Of a stretch of DNA of 64,000 bases, positions 1 through 9,120 are shown in pieces (within the stretch, counting starts at the first letter, position 1; each line of letters begins with the position of its first letter). Source of the stretch: Haematobia irritans (Eukaryota > Arthropoda > Insecta > Diptera > Muscidae); the NCBI RefSeq assembly GCF_050003625.1, contig NC_134398.1, forward strand, positions 89,727,832 through 89,791,831, in the 5' to 3' direction. The notes beneath the pieces are model-generated. The model saw nothing but the letters and a program-made list of their open reading frames with translations. It searched no databases and was not told the DNA's origin. Made by a program: the position numbers and the translations under genes.

Positions 1-258
1 GCTCAAAACATTGAGCATTGATGTGTAATCCACAACACTCGAAGCCACAGATGGAGTTTCTACACTGCTTGTATTGACGAGTATTGATTCATCAATGTCT
101 TCCTTATAATCAAGCTCATGCGTCGCAATGTCCATATTACGCCGTTCAAACTCTTCCAGTAGACGCTTTTGAAGCTGGGCCTTATTGCCTGTTGTCGGCA
201 GCTTCAGTTTGCTCAATTCCTTTTTTAAGTCTTCCACACGAAGCTCATTAAACTTCAT
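1..258 (-). CDS. 5' part of a gypsy gag gene (older copy, runs off the window)
   Basis: Minus-strand reading frame starting at the CAT complement at 256-258 and leaving the window at base 1. It is nearly identical to the first 86 codons of the complete gag at 5199-6566 and includes the same N-terminal SAP-like segment. Only a few substitutions separate the two, so this is another member of the same family. It belongs to an element whose 5' LTR (297-554, continued at 8311-8664) is split by later insertions. The 3' part lies to the left of the window, so whether the copy is intact cannot be judged. Confidence 0.85.
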   Translation of the reverse strand, partial: MKFNELRVEDLKKELSKLKLPTTGNKAQLQKRLLEEFERRNMDIATHELDYKEDIDESILVNTSSVETPSVASSVVDYTSMLNVLS

Positions 259-296
259 TGTAGATTTTTTTCCGTTATTTCACATCCGACACCAAT

Positions 297-554
297 TGTT
301 ACGTTTTTATATTTAGGCATTTTTAATTACCCGACAATTAAAACACAGTTCTTTTAAATAACGACAATCTACAATTTATTTACTATGACTTCACACTTTA
401 CAATTCGTTCACACTGAAGTTATTCGTTTGACGCTTTAATTAAGACTGACTCGTTAGCAGCATGCGAGCGCTTTTATATATGACGGTGTGGCAATACGAG
501 AACATTCTGGTAGCACTACAATATTCTGGCAACGCCAGAACATTCTTAGACAAT
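297..554 (-). mobile_element. 5' LTR of the older gypsy copy, first segment
   Basis: Matches the first 258 bases (plus-strand order) of the 603-bp LTRs at 1004-1606 and 6605-7207, beginning TGTTACG. It stops after ...TTAGACAAT, where foreign sequence begins. The missing remainder, starting GCTAGAAGG, is found at 8311-8664. The primer-binding site complement (283-294) sits just left of the LTR. On the minus strand it carries a TATATAAAAG box and a TCAGTC initiator-like motif about 30 nt downstream. Confidence 0.9.
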
Positions 555-1003
555 CGTGTATGTTCTGGGTTTCACATGAAGGACTTGCAGTGAATTGTTC
601 CCGTAGGGGTTGTTCTTCATGCAACTTTTCACCTCACAGATGGGAGAACTTTGCACGGACAATTTTTTTATTGCATTCTTCTATATTTGCAAAACGAAGG
701 ATTTAAAACCAAAGTAAATTATTTATTTTGAATCTATCACATGTTTTCTATGTACTTCATAAGTATTTGATGATAAAATAGCACAAAAGACCTCTTAAAA
801 ACAAAATTTAAAAATGTATCACAAATTGTCCAAGATTCCCCTCTCACTTGTTGCAAAAAAATGGTGGTTGCTTAAAAGCAGTTGATTTTGTGTAAGTTCG
901 AAATGACGGTGTTGCAATAGTTTGAGAAAGTGCATTGAAACTTTTATAATTGAGAAAAATAATGATATTGCTTGTTAATTGTTAACGAATTTTGTATGAA
1001 TAC

Positions 1004-1606
1004 TGTTACGTTTTTATATTTAGGCGTTTTTAATTACCCGACAATTAAAACACAGTTCTTTTAAATAACGACAATCTACAATTTATTTACTATGACTTCA
1101 CACTTTACAATTCGTTCACACTGAAGTTATTCGTTTGACGCTTTAATTAAGACTGCCTCGTTAGCAGCATGCGAGCGCTTTTATATATGACGGTGTGGCA
1201 ATACGAGAACATTCTGGTAGCACTACAATATTCTGGCAACGCCAGAACATTCTTAGACAATGCTAGAAGGATCTACGATCATTAAGTTATTCGTCTGGTG
1301 GCTGCCAAACACATACACACTCACATAGATATATGCTCGCATTACTACAACAACAATGACAATAGACAATGAGATGAAATGAGAATGCAGAATAACAAAG
1401 CAAAGGGGTTGCTATTCTATGAGAGAGTAAGAACTAACATTTCGGTAAGCAAACAAAAGAACATAAAAGAAATTCAGGAAAATACTAGAAAATGAATAGA
1501 TGATTCCAACAAGTGATAGCGAAATTTTATCGTTACAATTTGAAATTTTAAATTAACGGAAACTAATTTAAATAAACTTATATCTATAATTATCAAATTC
1601 GTAACA
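1004..1606 (-). repeat. 3' LTR of the complete gypsy element
   Basis: 603-bp direct copy of 6605-7207. It ends at the polypurine tract on its inner side and at the ATAC duplication on its outer side. Confidence 0.95.
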
Positions 1607-1619
1607 CTGCCTCCCGCTT
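1607..1619 (-). other. Polypurine tract of the gypsy element
   Basis: Minus-strand AAGCGGGAGGCAG immediately adjoins the 3' LTR. This is the expected plus-strand DNA priming site for reverse transcription. The pol stop codon (1618-1620) overlaps its start. Confidence 0.85.
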
Positions 1620-4600
1620 AAGCCTGTTCGTCCCGAACAGGCACAGAACCTGTTCCGTAAGGAGCCAATCGTTCCAGATGTACAACTTTCATCTTCGATC
1701 TAGGGCTGTCGTCCTTCTGAATCCGGTATACAACATCATTAATCTTCTTGATGACTTTGTATGGGCCTTCCCACTGTGTTTGCAGTTTAGGACACAATCC
1801 TTTCTTTCGTTGCGGGTTAAATAGCAGAACCAATTCTTCTTCTTGGAAGCCCTCAGTATTTACAGCACGATCGTATCTCGCCTTCATTCTGTTGCTGACC
1901 ATTTTTATTTTGTTGCGCACTGATTCGTGAACTTCACCGAAAGTGTTTGGGATGTCGTTTCTGTTTTCTTCCATGGCGAGCTCATTAGGTTTAGCGCCGA
2001 ATATCAGATCTCCAGGCAACTTCAACTCAGTTCCGAATAGAATATTGGCCGGTGTTCGAGAGGTGGAATCATGAATGGCAGATCTATACGACAGCAAAAA
2101 CTTTGGTATATGCTCGTCCCAGTCCCTCTGGCCGTTGTCCACCACTTTTCGAAGATGTTCCTCCAGGGTGCGATTAAACCTTTCTACCATGCCGTCGGAT
2201 TGTGGATGTAATGGCGTAGTCCTCGTTTTCTTGATACCAAGGGATTCACACATCTCTTTGAATATGGCCGATTCAAAATTTCTTCCCTGGTCTGAGTGAA
2301 TCTCGGACGGCACACCGTAGCGACATATCCAGTTTTTGTTGACCACATCCACAATCGTTTTTGCCTCTTGGTTTGGAATTGCATACACCTCCGGCCATTT
2401 GCTGAAGTAATCCATGACCACAAGGACATAACGGTTTCCAGAATCACTTACTGGGAAAGGGCCTGCCACGTCCATTGCTATTCTTTCAAACGGGGCTCCT
2501 GGTCTATATTCTTGCATAGGACCTCGAATTTTCCTTGTTGGACCTTTCGCCTTCATGCACTTCTCGCAATTGGCTACCCATTCAGCAATTGATTTCTGGC
2601 ATCCAACCCAGTAGAATCGTTGCTTCACTTTCTCGGCGGTTTTGGTTATTCCCAGATGACCTCCACTGGGACCATTATGGAACTCCGCCAAAACGTCTCT
2701 TATTTTGGAATCTGGAACGATGATCAAATTTCGGCTGCTCTTGCCATCTTCGCTTTCCCATTTACGTTGCAGGGATCCATTGACTAGAACTAAACTATCC
2801 CATTGAGCCCAGTATGATTTCATAAGTGGACTTTCGGCTGCTATGTCTTTCTTACTGGGCTTCTTGTTCTCTTCCTTTGCTGAAATAATTTTGTTCAAAA
2901 TGGGATCTTTACGCTGTTCTGTTGGCCAGTCCACTCCAGATTCGATGTGTAACAGCCGAATATCAACAATCTCCTCCTTATGTTCAGCTTTCGAGCAGTG
3001 CTTGCATTCTATACTGCAAGGTCGACGTGACAAAGCGTCAGCGTTACCGTGTTTTCCACCTTTTCTATGCTCGATACTGAAATCATAGCTTTGGAGCCTC
3101 TCGATCCAACGTGCCAGTTGAGCTTCCGGATTCTTGAATTGGAGCAACCATCGTAGAGCTGAGTGATCAGTCCTGAGCAAGAAGTGTTGTCCATACAAAT
3201 ATTTATGATAATGTTTTACACCCTCTATGACGGCTAGCAGCTCTCGTCGCGTTACACAGTAGTTCTTTTCGGGCTTGGACAACGTTCGGCTGAAATATCC
3301 GATGACCTTCTCCTTGCCGTCTATCTGTTGGGATAGCACACCTCCAATACCATGCGCGCTAGCATCTGTATCCAAAACAAATTTTTCGCCCGGAATAGGA
3401 TACGCTAGAACAGGAGCTGAACATAAAAGTTCTTTTAAATGTTGGAATGAATCCTCCTGTTCGTCGCTCCACTGGAACTTCTGACCTTTTTGCGTCAATG
3501 TATGGAGACTAGCGGCGATGCTGGCGAAGTTTGGGACGAATCGTCGGTAATATGTACATAACCCAAGGAAACTTCTTAATTCGTGGAGATTTCGGGGTCG
3601 TGGCCAATCTCTGACAGCTTGGATTTTGTCTTCATCGGTGGATATGCCCTCTGCAGTCACATGATGACCCAGGTATTTAACTTCCCGCTGGAAAAGGGAG
3701 CATTTCTTTGCGTTAAGGCGTAGACCAGCGGCTGACAATTGCTGGATAACGTCTTTCAAGTTCTTAAGGTGCTCGTCAAATGTTTTGCCCATCACTATGA
3801 TGTCGTCCAAGTATATCAAGCACGATTTCCAGTGCAACCCCTTCAGTACCCGCTCCATCAATCTTTCGAAGGTAGCCGGAGCGTTGCAGAGCCCGAACGG
3901 CATTACATTGAATTGCCAGAGACCGCCATTAACGCCAAAAGCCGTCTTTTCCTTGTCTTTCTCGGCGATCTCTACTTGCCAATATCCACTCTGCAAATCG
4001 AGCGTAGAAAACCATGTTGTTCCGGCTAGTGTGTCCAACGTGTCATCAATGCGTGGAAGCGGATAACTGTCCTTTTCGGTTACATCATTCAGTTTTCTGT
4101 AGTCCACGCAGAATCGGGTACTTCCATCTTTCTTTTTGACCAGCACAACTGGGGAACACCAAGGACTTGATGATGGCTCGATCACTCCACTCTCCGCCAT
4201 TTCCTTTATGAGCTTTTGAACCTCGCCTCTTTTTGCCAGGGGAACACTTCGTGGTGCCTGTTTTATGGGCCTTTCTTCTGCGGTTTTAATTTCATGTTTC
4301 ACTACAGATGTTCTTCCTTGATTTCCCTTTTCAGAAGCAAAAGCAGAGGCGTTTTTCCACAACAATTGCTTGGCTTTATTTCTCTCTGACGGCGATAGAT
4401 GACGTGTCCAAGCCTCGAAATACCCTTCTAGGTGTTTTCTCACTGCTCCATGTGTCTTTGATGAGTTGCCTTCCAAATTGACTATTGCCTCGGCTGGTGT
4501 ACATTTTCCAATATCAGAAAATTTTACAATTTGCTCATGATTGTCAGACAAGTTCAAGACACGAACTGGTATTAGTCTCTCTTCGTTCGTTGTTACCAGG

Positions 4601-5208
4601 ACATTTGCTATCAAGATGTTGTTGCTTTTGTTTTCTGCTGGTTCAACAACCCACAATTGGCCGACTTCACAATCTCCATTCATAGAAACCCATATAATTG
4701 CTTCGGCATTCGGTGGTATAGACTCTGACTGGCTCGTTGTCAAACGTCTGACAGGTGTATTCTCGTCGTATCCCACGTTTACCGTTATTTCGGCATCGCA
4801 CCATGTCATTACACGACGCTTCATATCCAGATTGAGGCCAAAAGCAATCATGAAATCCGCTCCAATTATAACTTCGTCTACTATATCGGCCACAATGAAA
4901 TCATAAGTAACGGATTTGTTAGCAATAGTTAATTTTACGGCGACCTTTCCATATACGGTTGCGGGTTCCCCTGTAGCCGTGCGTAGCTTGACTCCAATCA
5001 GTGGTGTAACTTTTCCTTTTACTAAATCAGATCTAATGATAGACTTTGATGCACCAGTATCCAACGTCAAAGTACGCTTGTCGCCATTAATAACACCCGC
5101 AATAGTTAAATTGTTATTTTTCTGTTGAACTATTGCTATGGAGATGGTGGGGCCATCGTCTGTGGGAGCCAGCTCTTGCCCCGCTGAACTAGCTCGATTT
5201 AGTTTAAA
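1618..5208 (-). CDS. pol: gypsy pol polyprotein (PR-RT-RNaseH-INT), expressed by -1 frameshift
   Basis: An open frame of about 1196 codons. Counting from the TTG at 5068-5070, protease DTGAS lies at residues 4-8, the RT palm YLDD near 418, RNase H DTDAS near 566, an integrase H/H/C/C zinc region near 790-840, and integrase catalytic D, D and E near 866, 927 and 963. No ATG precedes the protease: the frame runs open upstream through about 46 codons to the gag overlap. I therefore take it to start by -1 slippage at TTTAAAC (5202-5208). It yields the enzymes for cDNA synthesis and integration. All visible catalytic residues are present and there are no stops. Confidence 0.95.
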   Translation of the reverse strand, partial: FKLNRASSAGQELAPTDDGPTISIAIVQQKNNNLTIAGVINGDKRTLTLDTGASKSIIRSDLVKGKVTPLIGVKLRTATGEPATVYGKVAVKLTIANKSVTYDFIVADIVDEVIIGADFMIAFGLNLDMKRRVMTWCDAEITVNVGYDENTPVRRLTTSQSESIPPNAEAIIWVSMNGDCEVGQLWVVEPAENKSNNILIANVLVTTNEERLIPVRVLNLSDNHEQIVKFSDIGKCTPAEAIVNLEGNSSKTHGAVRKHLEGYFEAWTRHLSPSERNKAKQLLWKNASAFASEKGNQGRTSVVKHEIKTAEERPIKQAPRSVPLAKRGEVQKLIKEMAESGVIEPSSSPWCSPVVLVKKKDGSTRFCVDYRKLNDVTEKDSYPLPRIDDTLDTLAGTTWFSTLDLQSGYWQVEIAEKDKEKTAFGVNGGLWQFNVMPFGLCNAPATFERLMERVLKGLHWKSCLIYLDDIIVMGKTFDEHLKNLKDVIQQLSAAGLRLNAKKCSLFQREVKYLGHHVTAEGISTDEDKIQAVRDWPRPRNLHELRSFLGLCTYYRRFVPNFASIAASLHTLTQKGQKFQWSDEQEDSFQHLKELLCSAPVLAYPIPGEKFVLDTDASAHGIGGVLSQQIDGKEKVIGYFSRTLSKPEKNYCVTRRELLAVIEGVKHYHKYLYGQHFLLRTDHSALRWLLQFKNPEAQLARWIERLQSYDFSIEHRKGGKHGNADALSRRPCSIECKHCSKAEHKEEIVDIRLLHIESGVDWPTEQRKDPILNKIISAKEENKKPSKKDIAAESPLMKSYWAQWDSLVLVNGSLQRKWESEDGKSSRNLIIVPDSKIRDVLAEFHNGPSGGHLGITKTAEKVKQRFYWVGCQKSIAEWVANCEKCMKAKGPTRKIRGPMQEYRPGAPFERIAMDVAGPFPVSDSGNRYVLVVMDYFSKWPEVYAIPNQEAKTIVDVVNKNWICRYGVPSEIHSDQGRNFESAIFKEMCESLGIKKTRTTPLHPQSDGMVERFNRTLEEHLRKVVDNGQRDWDEHIPKFLLSYRSAIHDSTSRTPANILFGTELKLPGDLIFGAKPNELAMEENRNDIPNTFGEVHESVRNKIKMVSNRMKARYDRAVNTEGFQEEELVLLFNPQRKKGLCPKLQTQWEGPYKVIKKINDVVYRIQKDDSPRSKMKVVHLERLAPYGTGSVPVRDEQA

Positions 5209-6566
5209 GGTGACTCACTTGACTGTGGGGTCGCCTTCTTATGGCTATTGTTTAATGGAGATGGTGATGTGGACCTTGACCGTTTGCGTCGTGCTTTGCA
5301 TTCTCGAGCTAGATGTCCCGGCTTATCACAGTTATAGCATTTGATCCGAGATTTATTTGCCTCTTGCTTCATTTCTTGCATTGCCTGCTTCATAGCCTCT
5401 TTCATCGACTCAATAACGGACTTTGGTTCGTCACACTCCGTCTCTACTTTACGTACCTTGTGAATTTGAGGCCGCGCTAGCAATCTTGCAGTCTCCTGTG
5501 CAAGTGCGAATGTTACTGTTTCAGCGAATGTAGCCTTTTGTGACGCATATGTTGCACATTTTATATCTGGGTCTCGAATTCCATTGACGAAGGTCTCAAT
5601 CTTGATGCGGTCCACAAGAGGATGACTCTCACCTGGGTATGTCAAAAGCACTAGCCGCTCAACTTCTGTTGCGAAATCTTGTAGGGTTTCGTTCGATTTC
5701 TGGATTCTTCCTCTCAATTCCATTCTGAAGATGTCCTGCTTATGCTCTCCGCCATACTTGCGTTGGAGTGCCGCTATTACTTCATTATTGTTATTTCTAG
5801 AAGCAGCGGGAATGCTTTGTATCACATCAGCAGCATTGCCCTTTAATGCCAATAGAAGTTCAATTGCTTTATCATTGTCATTCCACAAATTTCTACAAGC
5901 AACCATTTCGAATTGGAATTTGAAGACATCAAATGACGTTGAGCCATCGAAAACAGGAGTTTTGATTTTTGAGCCCTCGATGACGCGCACTGGACCACCT
6001 TTAATTTCCAGCTCTGACATTTTTTTCTCGATGTGCAGAAACTTCTCATCATGAACCATAATTTTCTCATCCACAGAAAGAACTTTCTTATCCAATTCCA
6101 CAATTTGATTTTCTATATGGTCCACACGTTTTTCCATGCCTTCAGAAATTTGTTGTAGTTTTTCATTGAGAATTCTAGAATTTTCGTCCATCTTTTTTGA
6201 ATTTTCGTCGAATTTTTCTTCCAATTTTCTAGAATTCTCATCCATGATTTTTCTAGAATTTTCGTCGAATTTTTCTTCCATTTTTCTAGAATTTGCTTCC
6301 ATCATTTTGCTCAAAACATTGAGCATTGATGTGTAATCCACAACACTCGAAGCCACAGATGGAGTTTCTACACTGCTTGTATTGACGAGTATTGATTCAT
6401 CAATGTCTTCCTTATAATCAAACTCATGCGTCGCAATGTCCATATTACGCCGTTCAAACTCTTCCAGTAGACGCTTTTGAAGCTGGGCCTTATTGCCTGT
6501 TGTCGGCAGCTCCAGTTTGTTCAATTCCTTTTTTAAGTCTTCCACACGAAGCTCATTAAACTTCAT
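5199..6566 (-). CDS. gag: gypsy gag capsid/nucleocapsid protein with N-terminal SAP-like motif
   Basis: A 455-residue intact ORF, the first after the 5' LTR. Residues about 6-37 fit a SAP motif (two short helices with a Leu-Pro-Thr-Thr-Gly turn), known in other proteins to bind scaffold or AT-rich DNA. Residues about 85-143 are a charged coiled-coil stretch made of repeated ENSRK/KFDENS-type blocks. A capsid-like region follows. One CCHC zinc knuckle (CYNC...GHLAREC) lies at about 409-422, for RNA packaging. The C-terminus is basic and Ser/Pro-rich. The stop codon directly follows the slippery heptamer that gives access to pol. Start chosen: the ATG at 6564-6566, first after the primer-binding site and shared with the copy at 1-258. 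Confidence 0.94.
   Translation of the reverse strand: MKFNELRVEDLKKELNKLELPTTGNKAQLQKRLLEEFERRNMDIATHEFDYKEDIDESILVNTSSVETPSVASSVVDYTSMLNVLSKMMEANSRKMEEKFDENSRKIMDENSRKLEEKFDENSKKMDENSRILNEKLQQISEGMEKRVDHIENQIVELDKKVLSVDEKIMVHDEKFLHIEKKMSELEIKGGPVRVIEGSKIKTPVFDGSTSFDVFKFQFEMVACRNLWNDNDKAIELLLALKGNAADVIQSIPAASRNNNNEVIAALQRKYGGEHKQDIFRMELRGRIQKSNETLQDFATEVERLVLLTYPGESHPLVDRIKIETFVNGIRDPDIKCATYASQKATFAETVTFALAQETARLLARPQIHKVRKVETECDEPKSVIESMKEAMKQAMQEMKQEANKSRIKCYNCDKPGHLARECKARRKRSRSTSPSPLNNSHKKATPQSSESPLN
5202..5208 (-). promoter_or_regulatory. Programmed -1 ribosomal frameshift heptamer TTTAAAC between gag and pol
   Basis: In gag frame the minus strand reads CCT TTA AAC TAA, so a perfect X XXY YYZ heptamer (T TTA AAC) sits directly before the gag stop. 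Slipping back one base gives TTT AAA CTA, which is the pol frame and stays open into protease. TTTAAAC is among the best-known -1 slippery heptamers. I could not fold the downstream RNA to see a stimulatory structure. Confidence 0.82.
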
Positions 6567-6588
6567 TGTAGATTTTTTCCCGTTATTT

Positions 6589-6602
6589 CACTTCCGACAC
6601 CA
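6589..6602 (-). other. Primer-binding site of the gypsy element
   Basis: Minus-strand TGGTGTCGGAAGTG lies three bases inside the 5' LTR. It starts with the TGG expected from pairing to a tRNA CCA tail. The sequence resembles the tRNA-Leu type sites of mdg3/blastopia-like elements; the tRNA identity is inferred from memory of those families. The older copy has the same site with a one-base difference (CATCC instead of CTTCC on the plus strand). Confidence 0.75.
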
Positions 6603-6604
6603 AT

Positions 6605-7207
6605 TGTTACGTTTTTATATTTAGGCGTTTTTAATTACCCGACAATTAAAACACAGTTCTTTTAAATAACGACAATCTACAATTTATTTACTATGACTTC
6701 ACACTTTACAATTCGTTCACACTGAAGTTATTCGTTTGACGCTTTAATTAAGACTGCCTCGTTAGCAGCATGCGAGCGCTTTTATATATGACGGTGTGGC
6801 AATACGAGAACATTCTGGTAGCACTACAATATTCTGGCAACGCCAGAACATTCTTAGACAATGCTAGAAGGATCTACGATCATTAAGTTATTCGTCTGGT
6901 GGCTGCCAAACACATACACACTCACATAGATATATGCTCGCATTACTACAACAACAATGACAATAGACAATGAGATGAAATGAGAATGCAGAATAACAAA
7001 GCAAAGGGGTTGCTATTCTATGAGAGAGTAAGAACTAACATTTCGGTAAGCAAACAAAAGAACATAAAAGAAATTCAGGAAAATACTAGAAAATGAATAG
7101 ATGATTCCAACAAGTGATAGCGAAATTTTATCGTTACAATTTGAAATTTTAAATTAACGGAAACTAATTTAAATAAACTTATATCTATAATTATCAAATT
7201 CGTAACA
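6605..7207 (-). repeat. 5' LTR of the complete gypsy element
   Basis: 603 bp, nearly identical to 1004-1606. It contains the predicted Pol II core promoter (6752-6788), and a TTTATT complement at 6683-6688 gives an AATAAA polyadenylation signal downstream of the predicted start. U3 would therefore be about 6756-7207 and R/U5 about 6605-6755. Confidence 0.94.
6752..6788 (-). promoter_or_regulatory. LTR core promoter: TATA box and initiator-like motif
   Basis: On the minus strand a TATATAAAAG box (6779-6788) is followed about 33 nt downstream by GCAGTC (6752-6757). The older LTR at 297-554 has TCAGTC at the same position, matching the arthropod initiator TCAGTY. Spacing and motif together predict the transcription start there. 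Confidence 0.6.
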
Positions 7208-7498
7208 ATACGATTAGTCTTACATTTAAAATAAAAACAAATTACTTTTTGAATCAAATCAAATAAATGAAAACAATATTTTTGAACCCAACATTTCTTT
7301 AAACTATTGGGCAATATTACATCTGCAAAGCGTCGCAGGCAAGAGTCAGTCAAGCATAATAAACTGCGGCAACATTTCTCGCCGTCGGTACAAAAATATT
7401 TTACTTCAAAAAAATTATTTCTTTTATTTACTAAAAAAGCATAACATACAAAATATTCCGCAATTTTGAATTTGTAATGCGATGAAAATTAATTAATT

Positions 7499-8085
7499 TC
7501 ATTTGTAGTCGATTTTAGTGCGAACATAACGATTATTTCTAACGGCGTTAAAAGTTTTTGCGCATCGTCTTAAATCTTCAAATTTGTTGCTCGTCTCTGA
7601 ACTCTTACAAAAGTAAACAAAATTAAATTGAAAAAAATATAACTTTGATGCATTTATTTCTACAGAACTCATATCCATTGTAATCCACGATGGACATATG
7701 TGATCCTCTATGGCATTTACAACTTTCCACAAATTTTACCAAACCGAATTTCTTCCAATGTTTAGATACATATCATTGGCTATAACTCCTTGAAAAGAAC
7801 CAACTGCAAAAAAACTTAAAGCAGCCGCCACTTGAATTGGGGCTGGTATGGACCCATGTCCAAGATATGGAGAAATCTTGTCAAGAATAAGCGAAAATCC
7901 TTCCTTGTTCAAACGCCCACAAAACTAAAAAAATAAAAGAAGTCAGCCGAGTAAATATTATAAAGTCATCTTACCAAGAATTTGGAATATCCATTGGATT
8001 TGTAACATCGCGCAATCGGCGCCTTTGTATCCGTGTGTCAGAAAATGAGTTTCTTCGTATACCATTAACAAAAACGAAGCAGGCA
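7499..8085 (-). pseudogene. Decayed HARBI1-like (PIF/Harbinger) transposase fragment
   Basis: The minus strand carries pieces of the N-terminal half of a Harbinger transposase: an Arg-rich segment followed by LRDVTNPMDIPNS, then a segment reading GRLNKEGFSLILDKISPYLG, then a conserved stretch near VVNAIEDHICPSWI. Between the first two pieces is an intron-like gap (GTAAGATG ... TTTTTTTAG, near 7928-7975). The joins are out of frame and there is an in-frame stop after RNSVW, so it is not functional. The catalytic region with the DDE residues is absent. The match rests on recalled family features, not on a search. Confidence 0.68.
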
Positions 8086-8310
8086 TTTTGATTTTTTTCC
8101 AAAAATTTTGAAAAATACTTAGTTTATGACAGCAATGTAAACAACTTGTTTACTTTTTTCTGCAAACCATATGATTTGCAGATTTTCATTTTTCGGCAAG
8201 CGAATTCGAAAAATCTTGTTTCACGGGAAACACAGAACAACTAAAAATTTTTGGGGAGAGATGCATGTGAGAGGTGAAATCTCTGTCACGTGAAACCCAG
8301 AACATACATG

Positions 8311-8664
8311 AATGCTAGAAGGATCTACGACCATTAAGTTGTTCATCTGGTGGCTGCCAAACATATACACACTCACATAGATATATGCTCGCATTACTAC
8401 AACAACAACAATAATGACAATAGACAATGAGATGAAATGAGAATGCAGAATAACAAAGCAAAGGGGTTGCTATTCTATGAGAGAGTAAGAACTACCATTT
8501 GGGTAAGCAAACAAAAGAACATAAAAGAAATTCAGGAAAATACTAGAATATGAATAGATGATTCCAACAAGTGATAGCGAAATTTTATCGTTACAATTTG
8601 AAGTTTTAAATTAACGGAAACTAATTTAAATAAACTTATATCTATAATTATCAAATTCGTAACA
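8311..8664 (-). mobile_element. 5' LTR of the older gypsy copy, second segment
   Basis: Continues the LTR begun at 297-554. After the AAT duplication it reads GCTAGAAGG... to ...CGTAACA at 8664, matching the second part of the 603-bp LTR with more substitutions than the two LTRs of the complete copy show. Joining at AAT gives one full-length LTR with no loss. Confidence 0.9.
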
Positions 8665-9017
8665 ATATTGTTGAAATTTAAACATTTTAGTAGTTGTAAT
8701 AAACTGTATGTTACGGGTAGTCTTGGGCAAAATCGTTCACCATAGTGATTCGGACTCTTCGTTCCTTTTGTACAAAGGAACTAGTTCCTTCAAATCGTTC
8801 CTTTTCGTTCCAGCTTTTTATATTTGTCATCACTGTCATCTACTAAAGGCAGAGATGACATTGTTTACTTTGTGCAACGAAGTTCGTGGTCAAATGAAAG
8901 ATACAAAAAAATATTAAAAATTGAATAAAATTACTTAAAATACTTTATAAAAATATAGGAAGAAAAAATATTGAATGAAAAATTTAAAGAAGTAACTAAA
9001 CTCATTGCAAGAAATTA

Positions 9018-9053
9018 AGAATCATTAGTTCCTGAAATGGAACTAATGATTCT
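9018..9053. repeat. Perfect 15-bp hairpin
   Basis: AGAATCATTAGTTCC (9018-9032), a six-base loop TGAAAT, then its exact reverse complement (9039-9053). It ends in the same TAGTTCC motif that fills the edges of the surrounding element. Confidence 0.8.
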
Positions 9054-9120
9054 ATTGAATAGCAGCATACCAATCAATGATTTAATATACATACGCGCCA
9101 AAATGAATAAATTGTCATAT

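Larger units (their letters stand above)
1004..7207 (-). mobile_element. Complete Ty3/gypsy LTR retrotransposon
   Basis: A 6.2-kb element on the minus strand bounded by two 603-bp LTRs (TGTTACG...CGTAACA) and an exact 4-bp target duplication ATAC at 1000-1003 and 7208-7211. In its own order it has: 5' LTR (6605-7207), primer-binding site, gag (5199-6566), a -1 frameshift site, pol with protease, reverse transcriptase, RNase H and integrase, polypurine tract, 3' LTR (1004-1606). There is no env ORF. Pol domain order places it in Ty3/gypsy. The primer-binding site resembles a tRNA-Leu 3' end, as in mdg3-like elements; that assignment is inference. Both ORFs are intact and the LTRs almost identical, so insertion was recent and the copy may still be competent. 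Confidence 0.96.
555..8310. mobile_element. PIF/Harbinger-like DNA transposon, split by a gypsy insertion
   Basis: The ends are inverted repeats: the left begins CGTGTATGTTCTGGGTTTCA and the right, read inward on the minus strand, begins CATGTATGTTCTGGGTTTCA. The element interrupts an LTR and is flanked by a 3-bp duplication AAT (552-554 and 8311-8313). A decayed Harbinger-type transposase lies inside (7499-8085). Three-bp duplications are typical of PIF/Harbinger, though the usual target is TWA rather than AAT. Without the gypsy insertion at 1004-7207 the element is about 1.55 kb, so it is internally deleted. Confidence 0.72.

Noticed and set aside
488..706. 72-codon ORF
   Set aside because: It spans the border of an LTR and a Harbinger end; no coding features.
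2184..4906. Several plus- and minus-strand ORFs of 60-120 codons
   Set aside because: They overlap the 3.6-kb pol frame in other frames and are shadows of it.
1004..7207. Errantivirus with env
   Set aside because: After pol only the polypurine tract and LTR follow; no third ORF is present.
9018..9053. Helitron 3' hairpin
   Set aside because: The hairpin is not followed by a CTRR end and no Rep/helicase sequence is nearby.
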